17,951 nt of DNA from JAAZIN01 sp964441025. Lineage in GTDB: Bacteria > Bacillota > Dethiobacteria > DTU022. The position numbers and the translations under genes are program-made. The first letter of the stretch is position 1, and every line of letters starts with the position of its first letter. Location of the stretch: positions 1 to 17,951 of the forward strand of contig CAYTXG010000028.1 of assembly GCA_964441025.1 (NCBI GenBank), written 5' to 3'. The notes beneath the pieces were generated by a model, which made no database searches, was not told the origin of the DNA, and saw only the letters and a list, made by a program, of their open reading frames with translations. This document shows, one piece after another, positions 1-6,840 of this stretch.

Positions 1-72
1 GCGGCGCAGGGACTCGAACCCCGGACACTGCGGGTATGAACCGCATGCTCTAGCCGGCTGAGCTACGCCGCC
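1..72 (-). tRNA. tRNA-Met (CAT), elongator, 3' end cut by the window
   Basis: Read on the minus strand this folds as a tRNA. The 5' acceptor GGCGGCG pairs with CGCCGC at the window edge, the D arm and T arm (GGTTCGAGT) are standard, and the anticodon arm TGCGG-TTCATAC-CCGCA carries CAT. The G1-C72 type acceptor pair and the TTCATAC loop match elongator Met rather than the initiator or lysidine-modified Ile2. The last acceptor base, the discriminator and the CCA lie outside the window. It is the fourth gene of a tRNA cluster. Confidence 0.93.
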
Positions 73-73
73 A

Positions 74-149
74 TGGAGCTCACGACCGGATTCGAACCGG
101 TGACCTTATCCTTACCAAGGATACGCTCTGCCTACTGAGCTACGTGAGC
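74..149 (-). tRNA. tRNA-Thr (GGT)
   Basis: This is a cloverleaf with acceptor GCTCACG/CGTGAGC, anticodon stem TATCC/GGATA and loop TTGGTAA, giving anticodon GGT (Thr, ACC/ACT codons). The T arm is GGTTCGAATCC, the discriminator is T, and CCA is encoded. One base separates it from tRNA-Met downstream, so the two are processed from one transcript. Confidence 0.95.
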
Positions 150-167
150 AATATTTTAGTATATAAA

Positions 168-191
168 GGAAACCGCAAAATCGCGATTTCC
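168..191 (-). terminator. Hairpin between tRNA-fMet and tRNA-Thr, possible weak terminator
   Basis: On the minus strand GGAAATCGC and GCGGTTTCC form a 9-bp stem (one U-G pair) around a 6-nt loop, followed by TTTATATAC. The U tract is short, so it may only attenuate the downstream tRNAs or guide processing rather than stop transcription. Confidence 0.35.
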
Positions 192-197
192 TGTAAA

Positions 198-274
<77 letters not shown>

Positions 275-281
275 GCGTCTC

Positions 282-355
282 TGGAGCGGGTGATGGGAAT
301 CGAACCCACGCTGCCAGCTTGGGAAGCTGGGGCTCTGCCATTGAGCTACACCCGC
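282..355 (-). tRNA. tRNA-Gly (CCC)
   Basis: The acceptor is GCGGGTG/CACCCGC and the anticodon stem CCAGC/GCTGG holds loop TTCCCAA, so the anticodon is CCC (Gly, GGG). The discriminator is T and CCA is encoded. It is the first gene of the tRNA cluster, about 8 nt from the predicted transcription start. Confidence 0.95.
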
Positions 356-370
356 ATAAAGCACTTTAAG

Positions 371-399
371 ATTATACACGCCCTCTGCAAAAAAGTCAA
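371..399 (-). promoter_or_regulatory. Sigma-A promoter of the tRNA cluster
   Basis: On the minus strand TTGACT (399-394) and TATAAT (376-371) are separated by exactly 17 bp, placing the start near 364, just before tRNA-Gly at 355. It lies in the 79-bp gap after sigH, so the tRNAs do not depend on sigH transcription. Confidence 0.85.
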
Positions 400-434
400 C
401 TTAAGAAATTTAGCCCGGAACATCTATCCTTTGC

Positions 435-1085
435 CTATCCTTTGCGCACCTCCAGGTAACGTTCCAGCTTGCGTTTCACCCGCTGCAGGGCATTATCAAT
501 TGATTTTACATGCCGCTCCAGATCTTCCGCAATTTCCTGGTATGACTTCCCCTCAAGGTAAAGCGTCAACACCTTCCATTCAAGATCGCTTAATATTTCA
601 CCCATCTTGTATTCAATATCATTGTACTCTTCCCGGTTAATCATCAGCTCTTCGGGATCGGTAATTTTGGTGCCGGATAAAACATCAAGCAGCGTCCTGT
701 CCGAATCCTCATCATAGATCGGCTTGTTCAGAGATACGTACGAATTAAGTGGAATATGCTTCTGCCGGGTGGCGGTCTTGATAGCCGTAATGATCTGGCG
801 GGTTATGCACAGCTCGGCAAAGGCCCTGAATGATGAGAGCTTGTCCCCCCGGAAATCACGAATAGCCTTGTAAAGGCCGATCATCCCCTCCTGAATGATA
901 TCCTCACGGTCGGCGCCGATTAAAAAATAAGATCTTGCCTTGGCTTTCACAAAATTCTTATATTTATTAATTAAAAATTCCAGCGCAATGGTATTTCCGT
1001 CTTTAGCATCGCTGACAATATCCTCATCACTTTTAAATTCAAGCTCTAAATAGATCTTACTGCTCCCCTGGGCTAAAGAACTCAA
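435..1085 (-). CDS. sigH: RNA polymerase sigma factor SigH (sigma-30)
   Basis: The 216-aa product closely matches B. subtilis SigH (218 aa), the sporulation/transition-state sigma factor. The sigma region 2 core reads KARSYFLIGADREDI then IQEGMIGLYKAIRDF, followed by CITRQIITAIKTATRQKHIP. Region 4 contains the helix-turn-helix YQEIAEDLERHVKSIDNALQ and ends RVKRKLERYLEVRKG. I chose the TTG start at 1085 because GGAGG lies 8 nt upstream and because a reading frame extended to 1169 would begin inside the promoter -35 box. The gene follows rlmB, its usual Firmicutes neighbour, and precedes tRNA genes; yacP, often between rlmB and sigH, is absent. The product should bind core RNA polymerase and direct early sporulation or starvation genes (known for the family). 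Confidence 0.96.
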   Translation of the reverse strand: MSSLAQGSSKIYLELEFKSDEDIVSDAKDGNTIALEFLINKYKNFVKAKARSYFLIGADREDIIQEGMIGLYKAIRDFRGDKLSSFRAFAELCITRQIITAIKTATRQKHIPLNSYVSLNKPIYDEDSDRTLLDVLSGTKITDPEELMINREEYNDIEYKMGEILSDLEWKVLTLYLEGKSYQEIAEDLERHVKSIDNALQRVKRKLERYLEVRKG

Positions 1086-1140
1086 ATAGATCGCCTCCGT
1101 TGGGCTTTTTTCGAGGAGGAAAGGCTTCGCTGATGGAGTA

Positions 1141-1169
1141 ATTATAACGCAAAGCCCCAGGAGGGTCAA
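1141..1169 (-). promoter_or_regulatory. Sigma-A promoter of sigH
   Basis: TTGACC (1169-1164) and TATAAT (1146-1141) are 17 bp apart on the minus strand, placing the start near 1134 and giving a leader of about 50 nt. The promoter lies 70 bp after the rlmB stop, so sigH can be transcribed apart from cysS-thyX-rlmB. In B. subtilis sigH is also transcribed by sigma-A; no AbrB-type site was identified here. Confidence 0.85.
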
Positions 1170-1218
1170 GCCTTTTCACCCTCCGGCTCTTTTGCAGTAA
1201 TTTGTCGAATTGCAGATT

Positions 1219-1236
1219 CCGGCAGCGGGCTGCCGG
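1219..1236 (-). other. GC-rich hairpin immediately after rlmB
   Basis: CCGGCAG and CTGCCGG form a perfect 7-bp stem with a 4-nt loop, starting 2 nt past the rlmB stop. No T run follows on the minus strand, so it is not a standard intrinsic terminator. It may protect the 3' end of the cysS-thyX-rlmB message (inference). Confidence 0.5.
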
Positions 1237-1238
1237 CT

Positions 1239-2027
1239 TCATTTTCCGGGTAAAAGGCGGCTCCATCCTTCCCTTTGGGCGGCTGCTTCATAGATTATCA
1301 GCGCCGCCGCCACGGCGGCATTTAGCGAGCCGCCGCCGCCAGGCATGGGTATGGAGATAGCTCCATCGCAGCTCCCGCGGAGAAGGCGGGAGAGACCCTT
1401 GCCCTCCGAACCGATAACCAGAACAAAAGGGCTGCTGTAATCCACCCTGTAATAAGGCAGTTCGCCCTCCGGCCCGGCGCCGTATATCCAAAACCCCTCA
1501 TCTTTAAGCTGCTGTGCAGCATGAACAAGATTTACCACCCGCGCTACAGGCAGCCGCTCAGCAGCCCCCGCCGCCACTTTGCGCACGACCGGCGTAATCC
1601 CGACGCTGCGGTCTTCAGGAACAATCAACCCCTGCATGCCCGCTGCACCGGCTGTGCGCAGCAGCGAACCAAGATTTTGCGGATCCTGCAGATGGTCGAG
1701 CATGATCAAAAAAGGATCGCCCCGCTCTGCTTTAGCCCTCTCCATTAACTCTCCAAGACCGAGATAGCGGAAAGGAGCCGCCAGAGCAACAGCCCCCTGG
1801 TGTTTACCGCTACCGGCCATCCTGCTCAGATCACGGCGCTCGACTATCTGCAGGGGGACTGCCAGCTGGCCGGCGCCCCGGATAATCTGATCAATTATTT
1901 CACCTTTTTGCCCTGCAGCCAGATAGATCCGCTCCAGGTTTCCGCAGCGTAGCGCTTCAAGCACCGGCCTGCGGCCGATAACCAGTTCATCCTTTCGGAA
2001 TCGCTCACTCTTTTTTGTTCTTTTCAT
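1239..2027 (-). CDS. rlmB: 23S rRNA (guanosine-2'-O-)-methyltransferase, TrmH/SpoU family (RlmB/YacO)
   Basis: This is a 262-aa SPOUT methyltransferase that would place a 2'-O-methyl group on a guanosine of the 23S rRNA peptidyl-transferase region using SAM. An N-terminal substrate-binding domain (about residues 14-90, starting LVIGRRPVLEAL) precedes the knotted SpoU domain. Motif 1 is DPQNLGSLLRTAGAAG (N118, R124), motif 2 is IGSEGKGL (205-212) and motif 3 is SIPMPGGGGSLNAAVAAAL (225-243, N236). Length and order are normal for the family. The ATG lies inside the last 23 nt of thyX and has no strong ribosome binding site, which suggests translational coupling. The exact target nucleotide cannot be read from sequence; TrmH or another 2'-O-methyltransferase is the alternative, but synteny favours RlmB. 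Confidence 0.94.
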   Translation of the reverse strand: MKRTKKSERFRKDELVIGRRPVLEALRCGNLERIYLAAGQKGEIIDQIIRGAGQLAVPLQIVERRDLSRMAGSGKHQGAVALAAPFRYLGLGELMERAKAERGDPFLIMLDHLQDPQNLGSLLRTAGAAGMQGLIVPEDRSVGITPVVRKVAAGAAERLPVARVVNLVHAAQQLKDEGFWIYGAGPEGELPYYRVDYSSPFVLVIGSEGKGLSRLLRGSCDGAISIPMPGGGGSLNAAVAAALIIYEAAAQREGWSRLLPGK

Positions 2028-2691
2028 CTTGTTCTTGCAGGCGTCCGCAGCTCATCTCCCCTTCGGGGCAGATCTTCTCGGTTATGCAGGGCGGGCCGGC
2101 TACCCCGAACAGATCCGGTGCCGCATTGCGCACCTCTGCGAGCATCATTTCAGCCAGGCGGCGGATCTCCCACTGGGCCCTGCGGCAGCACCTCACCCTG
2201 AAAAAATGGAGCAAGCTGCGCGCATTCATCGTCACCACCAGTTTCGTCTCGCAGGCATTGGGCAAAATATAGCGTGCATCTTCGCGCGGCACCGCTGCAG
2301 CGAGCTCGGCGTAGCACCGGCGGATCGATTCGATCTGCGCTTCAAAGATCTCCTTTGCAGCGGGATTCTTTTCAATAGAAGGAGGCATAATCCAGGTAAA
2401 TTCCTTTTCATCCACGTAGCGCTGCGATTTCTGGGAGTAAGAGGCGATGCGGTGGCGAACCAGCTGGTGTGAAAGCGACCTGCTGACACCGTCAACGGCA
2501 AAGGTAAAGGAGACATGCTCCAGGGGTGATTGGTGACCCATCTCAACCAGTTTTTCCACAAATGATCTTGTTTTCTCCAGGGGCATGGCCCGGGCAATAT
2601 CGGCTGCCGAAGCGGGAGAATAGCAGAGCCTCGCCGCAGCGGCAACAGTCCGCTCGGGATTGGGAGTCCAGGCAATCAGTTCAACATGCAT
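2005..2691 (-). CDS. thyX: FAD-dependent thymidylate synthase ThyX
   Basis: The 228-aa flavoenzyme makes dTMP from dUMP using methylene-tetrahydrofolate and NAD(P)H. The ThyX signature RHRxxSxxxxSQR is intact: R79-H80-R81, S84 and S89-Q90-R91 within RHRIASYSQKSQRYV. Other family features are SPLEHVSFTFAV (residues 55-66) and a C-terminal part with SLLHFFRVRC and AQWEIRRLAEMM. The ATG at 2691 is preceded by AAGGTGA at about 10 nt. The gene follows cysS after 60 bp and overlaps rlmB by 23 nt, the common Firmicutes cysS-(mrnC)-thyX-rlmB order, but with mini-RNase III mrnC missing. The C-terminal tail is charged and probably disordered. Use of ThyX suggests that dTMP synthesis here need not generate dihydrofolate. 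Confidence 0.97.
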   Translation of the reverse strand: MHVELIAWTPNPERTVAAAARLCYSPASAADIARAMPLEKTRSFVEKLVEMGHQSPLEHVSFTFAVDGVSRSLSHQLVRHRIASYSQKSQRYVDEKEFTWIMPPSIEKNPAAKEIFEAQIESIRRCYAELAAAVPREDARYILPNACETKLVVTMNARSLLHFFRVRCCRRAQWEIRRLAEMMLAEVRNAAPDLFGVAGPPCITEKICPEGEMSCGRLQEQDEKNKKE

Positions 2692-2751
2692 TATTCTTCA
2701 TCACCTTCCCCTTGAATTACCGCTGCTGGGCGGTTGAGAATAAGGAAATGC

Positions 2752-4167
2752 TCAGGCATCAGATCTGTATTTCCAGCGTACCCCATGCGGGGTATCTTCC
2801 AGGACAATTCCCTGTGCACGCAACTCTTCGCGGATTCTATCCGCGGTGGACCAGTCTTTTTCCCGCCGGGCTGCTTCGCGCAGGGCGATCATCCGGCGCA
2901 CTTCTTCATCAGGGGAACCTGCAGGCTGCATCTCCAGTATATCAAAAAGTTCATCGGCTTCGCGGTAAAAAGTAAGAAACTGCTCCAGTATCTGAAGGTG
3001 GTAGGGATGGCCTTTTCGCAAATAGATGTTCCCCTCCCTGGCCAGTTCAAAAAGAGCGCCCACAGCCCCGGCAGTATTGAAATCATCGTCCATGGCCTCA
3101 ATAAACCGCTCGCGTGCGGAGGTGATAATGGAATTGATCTCCTTCACAGATTCAGGGGGGGCGGATGCAGATCCGGGCAAAGCCAGGTTCAGGTTGTCCA
3201 CAAGTTCCTGAAGCCTCTCCCGGCCGGAAGCGGCCCGGGCCACCAGTTCGCGGCTGAAGTTGAGGGGGCTGCGATAGTGGGCCGACAGAGTGAAAAAGCG
3301 GAGATCTCGGGGGCTGTACTCATCCAGAAGGCAGCGCACAGTAAGGACATTGCCCAGCGATTTGGACATTTTCTGCTCCTCGATATTCAGGTAACCCGCA
3401 TGCAGCCAGTAGCGGGCAAATGTTTTACCCGTGGCGCCCGTACTCTGGGCAATTTCATTCTCATGATGGGGGAAAATCAGATCCGCACCGCCGGCATGAA
3501 GATCGATCGTCTCGCCAAGGTAATGCATGGCCATGGAGGAACACTCAATATGCCACCCCGGCCTGCCCTCTCCCCAGGGGCTTTTCCAGGCAGGTTCCCC
3601 AGGCTTGCGCCCTTTCCAGAGAACGAAATCAAGAGGCTCTTTTTTTAACTCTCCGGGCTCGACACGGGCCCCTGCGAGCAGATCATCAATTGACTGGTGA
3701 GAAAGCCGCCCGTAGCCGCGAAAGGCCCGGGCATCAAAATAGACATCCCCCCCCGAAACATAGGCCAGCCCCCCCTTTTCAAGTCGCCCGATGAGCTCAA
3801 TAATAGGCTCGATATGCTCTGTTGCCTGCGGATGCAGATCGGCCGGGCGGATAAGCAGCCGCTCAGTATCGGTTTCATAGGCTTCGATAAATATTTTGGC
3901 CAGCTCCGGAACACTGAACCCTTCTTCGGCAGCGCGGCGGATCATTTTATCATCGATATCGGTATAATTCTGAACCATTTTAACGCGGTATCCCCTGAAA
4001 TTGAGGTAGCGCCGGATCACGTCAAATATGATGAAGACGCGGGCATTACCGATATGAATGTAATCATAAACGGTGGGACCGCAAATATAGAAAGTCACTT
4101 CCGGCGGCCGCAGGGGTGTAAATTCCTCTTTTTGCCGGGTCAAGGTATTGTAAATCTTTACGGCCAT
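2752..4167 (-). CDS. cysS: Cysteinyl-tRNA synthetase
   Basis: This 471-aa class I aminoacyl-tRNA synthetase charges tRNA-Cys. The HIGH motif is HIGN (38-41) and the KMSKS loop is KMSKS (266-270). The zinc ligands that discriminate cysteine are all present and in register with the E. coli enzyme: C29, C209 (WHIECSS), H234 and E238 (PHHENE). A C-terminal helical anticodon-binding region follows and ends with the family-typical GVRWKY. The ATG at 4167 starts the conserved MAVKIYNTLTRQKEEF; a longer frame to 4233 has no family support. The upstream G-rich AAGGAG lies about 13 nt away. Expression is expected to be controlled by the T-box leader just upstream. The gene is first in the cysS-thyX-rlmB unit. 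Confidence 0.97.
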   Translation of the reverse strand: MAVKIYNTLTRQKEEFTPLRPPEVTFYICGPTVYDYIHIGNARVFIIFDVIRRYLNFRGYRVKMVQNYTDIDDKMIRRAAEEGFSVPELAKIFIEAYETDTERLLIRPADLHPQATEHIEPIIELIGRLEKGGLAYVSGGDVYFDARAFRGYGRLSHQSIDDLLAGARVEPGELKKEPLDFVLWKGRKPGEPAWKSPWGEGRPGWHIECSSMAMHYLGETIDLHAGGADLIFPHHENEIAQSTGATGKTFARYWLHAGYLNIEEQKMSKSLGNVLTVRCLLDEYSPRDLRFFTLSAHYRSPLNFSRELVARAASGRERLQELVDNLNLALPGSASAPPESVKEINSIITSARERFIEAMDDDFNTAGAVGALFELAREGNIYLRKGHPYHLQILEQFLTFYREADELFDILEMQPAGSPDEEVRRMIALREAARREKDWSTADRIREELRAQGIVLEDTPHGVRWKYRSDA

Positions 4168-4290
4168 GGCAGGCCCCCCTCTCCTTAACAGCTTTGTTAA
4201 CGAGCTCCCGGAGCCTTTTCGGCAGGTGCGCATACTGATTTTTTTATTTCCAGGATCAACCGCCCCATCTGCACTTTCACCCTTTCCGGT

Positions 4291-4332
4291 AAAAACGAAG
4301 ACCGTCCTCTGTGCTCCGGCTCAGAGACGGCC
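4291..4332 (-). terminator. T-box attenuator (intrinsic terminator) before cysS
   Basis: On the minus strand GGCCGTC-TCTG (4332-4322) pairs with CAGAGGACGGTC (4311-4300) around a 10-nt loop, with a one-base bulge. CGTTTTTACC follows, with the T run at 4295-4291. It begins just after the T-box sequence, the position expected for the competing terminator, and should end transcription when tRNA-Cys is charged. Confidence 0.82.
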
Positions 4333-4558
4333 TTGACCGCGGTTCCACCCTGCTTGGACTAAAAACATCCCACCTGGACCCTTTAACGTTGGGCTCCGGA
4401 AACCGCTACTCTTTTTCACGGTCTCAGCTCCAGGGTGCATATCGGCGGGTTTTGCTGCCGAAGCCCCTTCCAGCCGCAGGGGGCATCTCTCTGAGGGCAA
4501 AACCGGCTTATTCTCCCCTTCAATGCATTTACCGGGGCTTTGCGTCCCCTCAATATTT
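4291..4558 (-). promoter_or_regulatory. Cysteine T-box leader (riboswitch) of cysS
   Basis: The T-box AGGGTGGAACCGCG lies at 4351-4338 and matches the consensus. The Stem I distal motifs are visible: AGAGAG near 4493-4488, then a loop containing CUGCGGCUGGAA flanked by GCCCC/GGGGC. Lower in Stem I, GGTTTTGCC pairs with GGCAGCAAAACC. Below that, the 3' side of the specifier loop reads GATATGCA, giving specifier UGC (4439-4437) for Cys. The variable T-box base is A (UGGA), which pairs with a U discriminator, as tRNA-Cys has. An attenuator follows. Uncharged tRNA-Cys should therefore turn on cysS and probably thyX-rlmB. The start near 4558 is inferred from the -10 box. Confidence 0.92.
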
Positions 4559-4564
4559 ATCGGT

Positions 4565-4594
4565 ATTATATACGCGGCACACTCTGATTGTCAA
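4565..4594 (-). promoter_or_regulatory. Sigma-A promoter of the T-box-cysS transcript
   Basis: TTGACA (4594-4589) and TATAAT (4570-4565) are 18 bp apart on the minus strand, placing the start about 7 nt beyond the -10, just before the T-box leader. It is divergent from the plus-strand promoter at 4674-4702. Confidence 0.85.
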
Positions 4595-4673
4595 CAGCAC
4601 GCAGCATGTCCGCGCCGAACGCCGGTGCCTGACTGTGGCGCCTGACTGTTCCAGCCGCCTACACACCGCACCG

Positions 4674-4702
4674 TTGACACCAATATCAGGAATTGTTATA
4701 AT
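4674..4702 (+). promoter_or_regulatory. Consensus sigma-A promoter of the small zinc-ribbon gene
   Basis: TTGACA (4674-4679) and TATAAT (4697-4702) are both perfect and 17 bp apart. The start is expected near 4709, leaving about 55 nt of leader before the TTG at 4764. Two direct GCCTGACTGT repeats lie between this promoter and the divergent cysS promoter. Confidence 0.85.
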
Positions 4703-4763
4703 ATTTACAGACGTACATACAAGACGCGGCATCCTCCAGATCCAGGGCAGGGTGGGAAACATA

Positions 4764-4955
4764 TTGACCAAATCGCTGCAGAAACGATGCATCATTTGCG
4801 GGTGCCCCTTTGAAATAAAAGCACTGGAGGAATATTCTCTTTTGGATGACAGCTTTATCGGCCCGCCTGAGAAGAGCACCTCTATTTGCCCTGTCTGTGA
4901 GGCTAGAATAAAAAAAGAGGCGGGGGACACTCAAAAGGATCCCAAGCCCATGTAG
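4764..4955 (+). CDS. Small four-cysteine zinc-ribbon protein, possibly DUF2197/YlaI-like
   Basis: The 63-aa reading frame has two CxxC knuckles, C9-I-I-C12 (followed by G-C14) and C42-P-V-C45, about 30 residues apart, then the basic stretch EARIKKEAG. This is a rubredoxin-like or zinc-ribbon layout. It resembles from memory the small B. subtilis YlaI (DUF2197) family, which also pairs an N-terminal CxxC with a C-terminal CxxC-x-R-I; this assignment is tentative. I chose TTG at 4764, 7 nt after GGGTGGG; GTG at 4752 is an in-frame alternative. Support for a real gene is its own perfect promoter and a terminator just downstream. It is the only plus-strand gene inside a long minus-strand region, divergent from cysS and convergent with atpC. 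Function is unknown; zinc-dependent RNA or protein binding is a guess. Confidence 0.72.
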   Translation: MTKSLQKRCIICGCPFEIKALEEYSLLDDSFIGPPEKSTSICPVCEARIKKEAGDTQKDPKPM

Positions 4956-4971
4956 GAACTCCTTCCGGACA

Positions 4972-4997
4972 AATCCCACCTGTTTTCAGGTGGGATT
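4972..4997. terminator. Hairpin terminator shared by the ATP synthase operon and the zinc-ribbon gene
   Basis: AATCCCACCTG and CAGGTGGGATT form a perfect 11-bp stem with a TTTT loop, lying in the 71-bp gap between two convergent stops (4955 plus, 5027 minus). The trailing bases are only moderately T-rich (TTCTTATG on plus, ATTTGTCC on minus), so its efficiency in each direction is uncertain, but its position suits a bidirectional terminator. Confidence 0.75.
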
Positions 4998-5026
4998 CTT
5001 ATGTGCTGTTTTACTGATTAACACCT

Positions 5027-5434
5027 CTAAAATTCAGCCCCGGCAGCTTTCAGCCGGGCCAGGCTCCTCATCAAAGCAGCCTCCGCGCGGGCCACATCCA
5101 GGCCCGGAGGGCGTTCGCGAAGGCGTTTTTCCGCCCTTTCTTTGGCGCGCAGCGCCCTTTCAACATCTATCTCCGAGGCAAGCTCCGCCGTATCTGCCAG
5201 GATAACCACCCGGCCCGGACCCGCTTCCATAAAACCGCCCGAGACAGCCAGGCTTTCCGCCTTGTTCCCAACTTTGCGGTAGCGCACCACGCCGGGTTTC
5301 AAAGTGGTTAAAAGAGGAGTGTGCCGGGGAAGGACCCCCAGGTATCCCTCTGTACCCGGAGCAATAACGCTCTCCACCTCTTCTTCTAAAATCTTCTCCT
5401 CAGGAGTGACAACCTCGAATGTTGCAGGACTCAT
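5027..5434 (-). CDS. atpC: F1Fo ATP synthase epsilon subunit
   Basis: The 135-aa central-stalk subunit has an N-terminal beta-sandwich (about residues 4-85, with FEVVTPEEKILEEEV, APGTEGYLGVLPRHTPLLTTLKPG and the VSGGFMEAG region). A helical C-terminal domain follows (TAELASEIDVERALRAKERA onwards, to 135) that can inhibit ATP hydrolysis in the family. The ATG overlaps the atpD stop by one base (TGATG), so the two are translationally coupled. It is the last gene of the operon, before the terminator at 4972-4997. Confidence 0.97.
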   Translation of the reverse strand: MSPATFEVVTPEEKILEEEVESVIAPGTEGYLGVLPRHTPLLTTLKPGVVRYRKVGNKAESLAVSGGFMEAGPGRVVILADTAELASEIDVERALRAKERAEKRLRERPPGLDVARAEAALMRSLARLKAAGAEF

Positions 5435-6822
5435 CAGAGCAGCTCCTGTCCTTTTTTAACTGCCTCCTCTATGCTGCCCACCATGTAGAAAGATTGCTCA
5501 GGCAGGCTGTCGTGACGCCCTTCCAGGATCTCTTTAAATCCTTTCAGGGTCTCGCTCAAAGGCACATATACTCCCGGTCTGCCTGTAAAAACCTCCGCAA
5601 CGTGGAAGGGCTGGGAAAGAAAACGCTGAACCTTGCGGGCCCGGGCCACGATCAGCTTATCTTCGTCTGAGAGCTCTTCAATACCCAGAATCGCAATAAT
5701 ATCCTGAAGTTCCTTGTAGCGCTGCAGTATGCTCTGCACCCCCCGGCTCACTTCGTAATGTTCCTCTCCTACAATGAGGGGATCAAGGAGCCGCGATGTG
5801 GAATCGAGCGGGTCCACTGCAGGGTAGATCCCCAGCTCGACCAGCTGCCGCGAGAGAACAATGGTGCCGTCAAGATGGGCAAAGGTGGTCGCCGGGGCCG
5901 GATCGGTGAGGTCGTCTGCAGGCACATAGATCGCCTGGACCGATGTGATGGAGCCGCTCTTGGTCGACGTGATCCGCTCCTGCAGGTTTCCCATCTCAGT
6001 AGCCAGGGTGGGCTGGTAACCCACCGCCGAGGGCATGCGGCCCAGCAATGCTGAGACTTCAGAGCCGGCCTGGACAAAACGGAAAATGTTGTCGATAAAG
6101 AGAAGAACATCCCGCCCTCCCTTATCGCGCAGGTATTCGGCAACAGTCAGCCCCGTCAACCCCACCCGCAGCCGGGCGCCGGGGGGTTCATTCATCTGGC
6201 CGAATACCAGAACCGTCCTATCGAGAACCCCCGATTCAATCATTTCCAGGTAAAGCTCATTTCCTTCCCTGGTCCGCTCGCCCACACCGGCAAAAACGGA
6301 GTTGCCTCCATGCTCATAAGCTACGTTGCGAATTAGCTCCATGATCAAAACCGTCTTTCCCACTCCGGCGCCTCCGAAAAGACCCATCTTCCCCCCCTTG
6401 GGCAGGGGAGCAAGAAGATCAAGAACTTTCAGCCCTGTTGCCAGGATTTCCGTGGAAGGAGCCAGCTCTTCAAAGGATGGGGGGGCACGGTGAATGGGCC
6501 AGCGCTCTTCCGCCTCCACGGGCCCTTTATCATCAATGGGCTCTCCGACCACATTGAAAAGCCTGCCCAGCGTCCCGGGGCCCACAGGCACTTTAATCGG
6601 TGATTCCGTATCTATAACTTTCATGCCCGCCTGCAGTCCGTCGGTGGAGGCAAGGGCCACACAGCGGGCGGTATTATTACCCAGATGCTGCATAACCTCC
6701 ATGGTCAGGTTGATCCGGTCCTCCTTTATGACAACGGCATTGTACAAATCGGGCAGGTTATCTTCAAGAAATTCCACATCAACAACAGGCCCTATGACTT
6801 GCACAACCTTTCCCTCGTTCAT
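5434..6822 (-). CDS. atpD: F1Fo ATP synthase beta subunit (catalytic)
   Basis: The 462-aa catalytic F1 subunit synthesises ATP at the alpha/beta interface. Walker A is GGAGVGKT (150-157), the catalytic glutamate is E182 in GERTREGNELY, Walker B ends LLFIDN (D244), and the signal-transmitting DELSEED-type loop is EELSDED. The N-terminal beta-barrel begins MNEGKVVQVIGPVVDVEF. The ATG at 6822 is preceded by AAAGGAGG, which overlaps the region of the atpG stop. Two residues differ from the usual consensus: V250 in DNIFRFVQAG (normally Thr) and DGTIVLSR in place of DATTVLSR. Both lie near the catalytic domain but leave the nucleotide motifs intact, so I expect an active enzyme. Confidence 0.98.
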   Translation of the reverse strand: MNEGKVVQVIGPVVDVEFLEDNLPDLYNAVVIKEDRINLTMEVMQHLGNNTARCVALASTDGLQAGMKVIDTESPIKVPVGPGTLGRLFNVVGEPIDDKGPVEAEERWPIHRAPPSFEELAPSTEILATGLKVLDLLAPLPKGGKMGLFGGAGVGKTVLIMELIRNVAYEHGGNSVFAGVGERTREGNELYLEMIESGVLDRTVLVFGQMNEPPGARLRVGLTGLTVAEYLRDKGGRDVLLFIDNIFRFVQAGSEVSALLGRMPSAVGYQPTLATEMGNLQERITSTKSGSITSVQAIYVPADDLTDPAPATTFAHLDGTIVLSRQLVELGIYPAVDPLDSTSRLLDPLIVGEEHYEVSRGVQSILQRYKELQDIIAILGIEELSDEDKLIVARARKVQRFLSQPFHVAEVFTGRPGVYVPLSETLKGFKEILEGRHDSLPEQSFYMVGSIEEAVKKGQELL

Positions 6823-6840
6823 GAAATTAATCTTCCTCCT

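Noticed and set aside
2734..3648. A 304-codon plus-strand open frame opposite cysS.
   Set aside because: It is the antisense shadow of cysS with low-complexity composition and no family features.
4520..4550. GGGGACGCAAAGCCCCGG in the cysS leader resembles part of the c-di-GMP-I riboswitch core.
   Set aside because: The upstream half (CACGCACAGGGCAAACC-type) and the second domain are missing, the transcript starts only about 15 nt earlier, and the region is explained by a short hairpin before T-box Stem I.
4311..4763. Extension of the zinc-ribbon frame upstream to 4311.
   Set aside because: It would cross the T-box, both divergent promoters and the gene's own transcription start; only the part from 4764 (or 4752) lies on the predicted mRNA.
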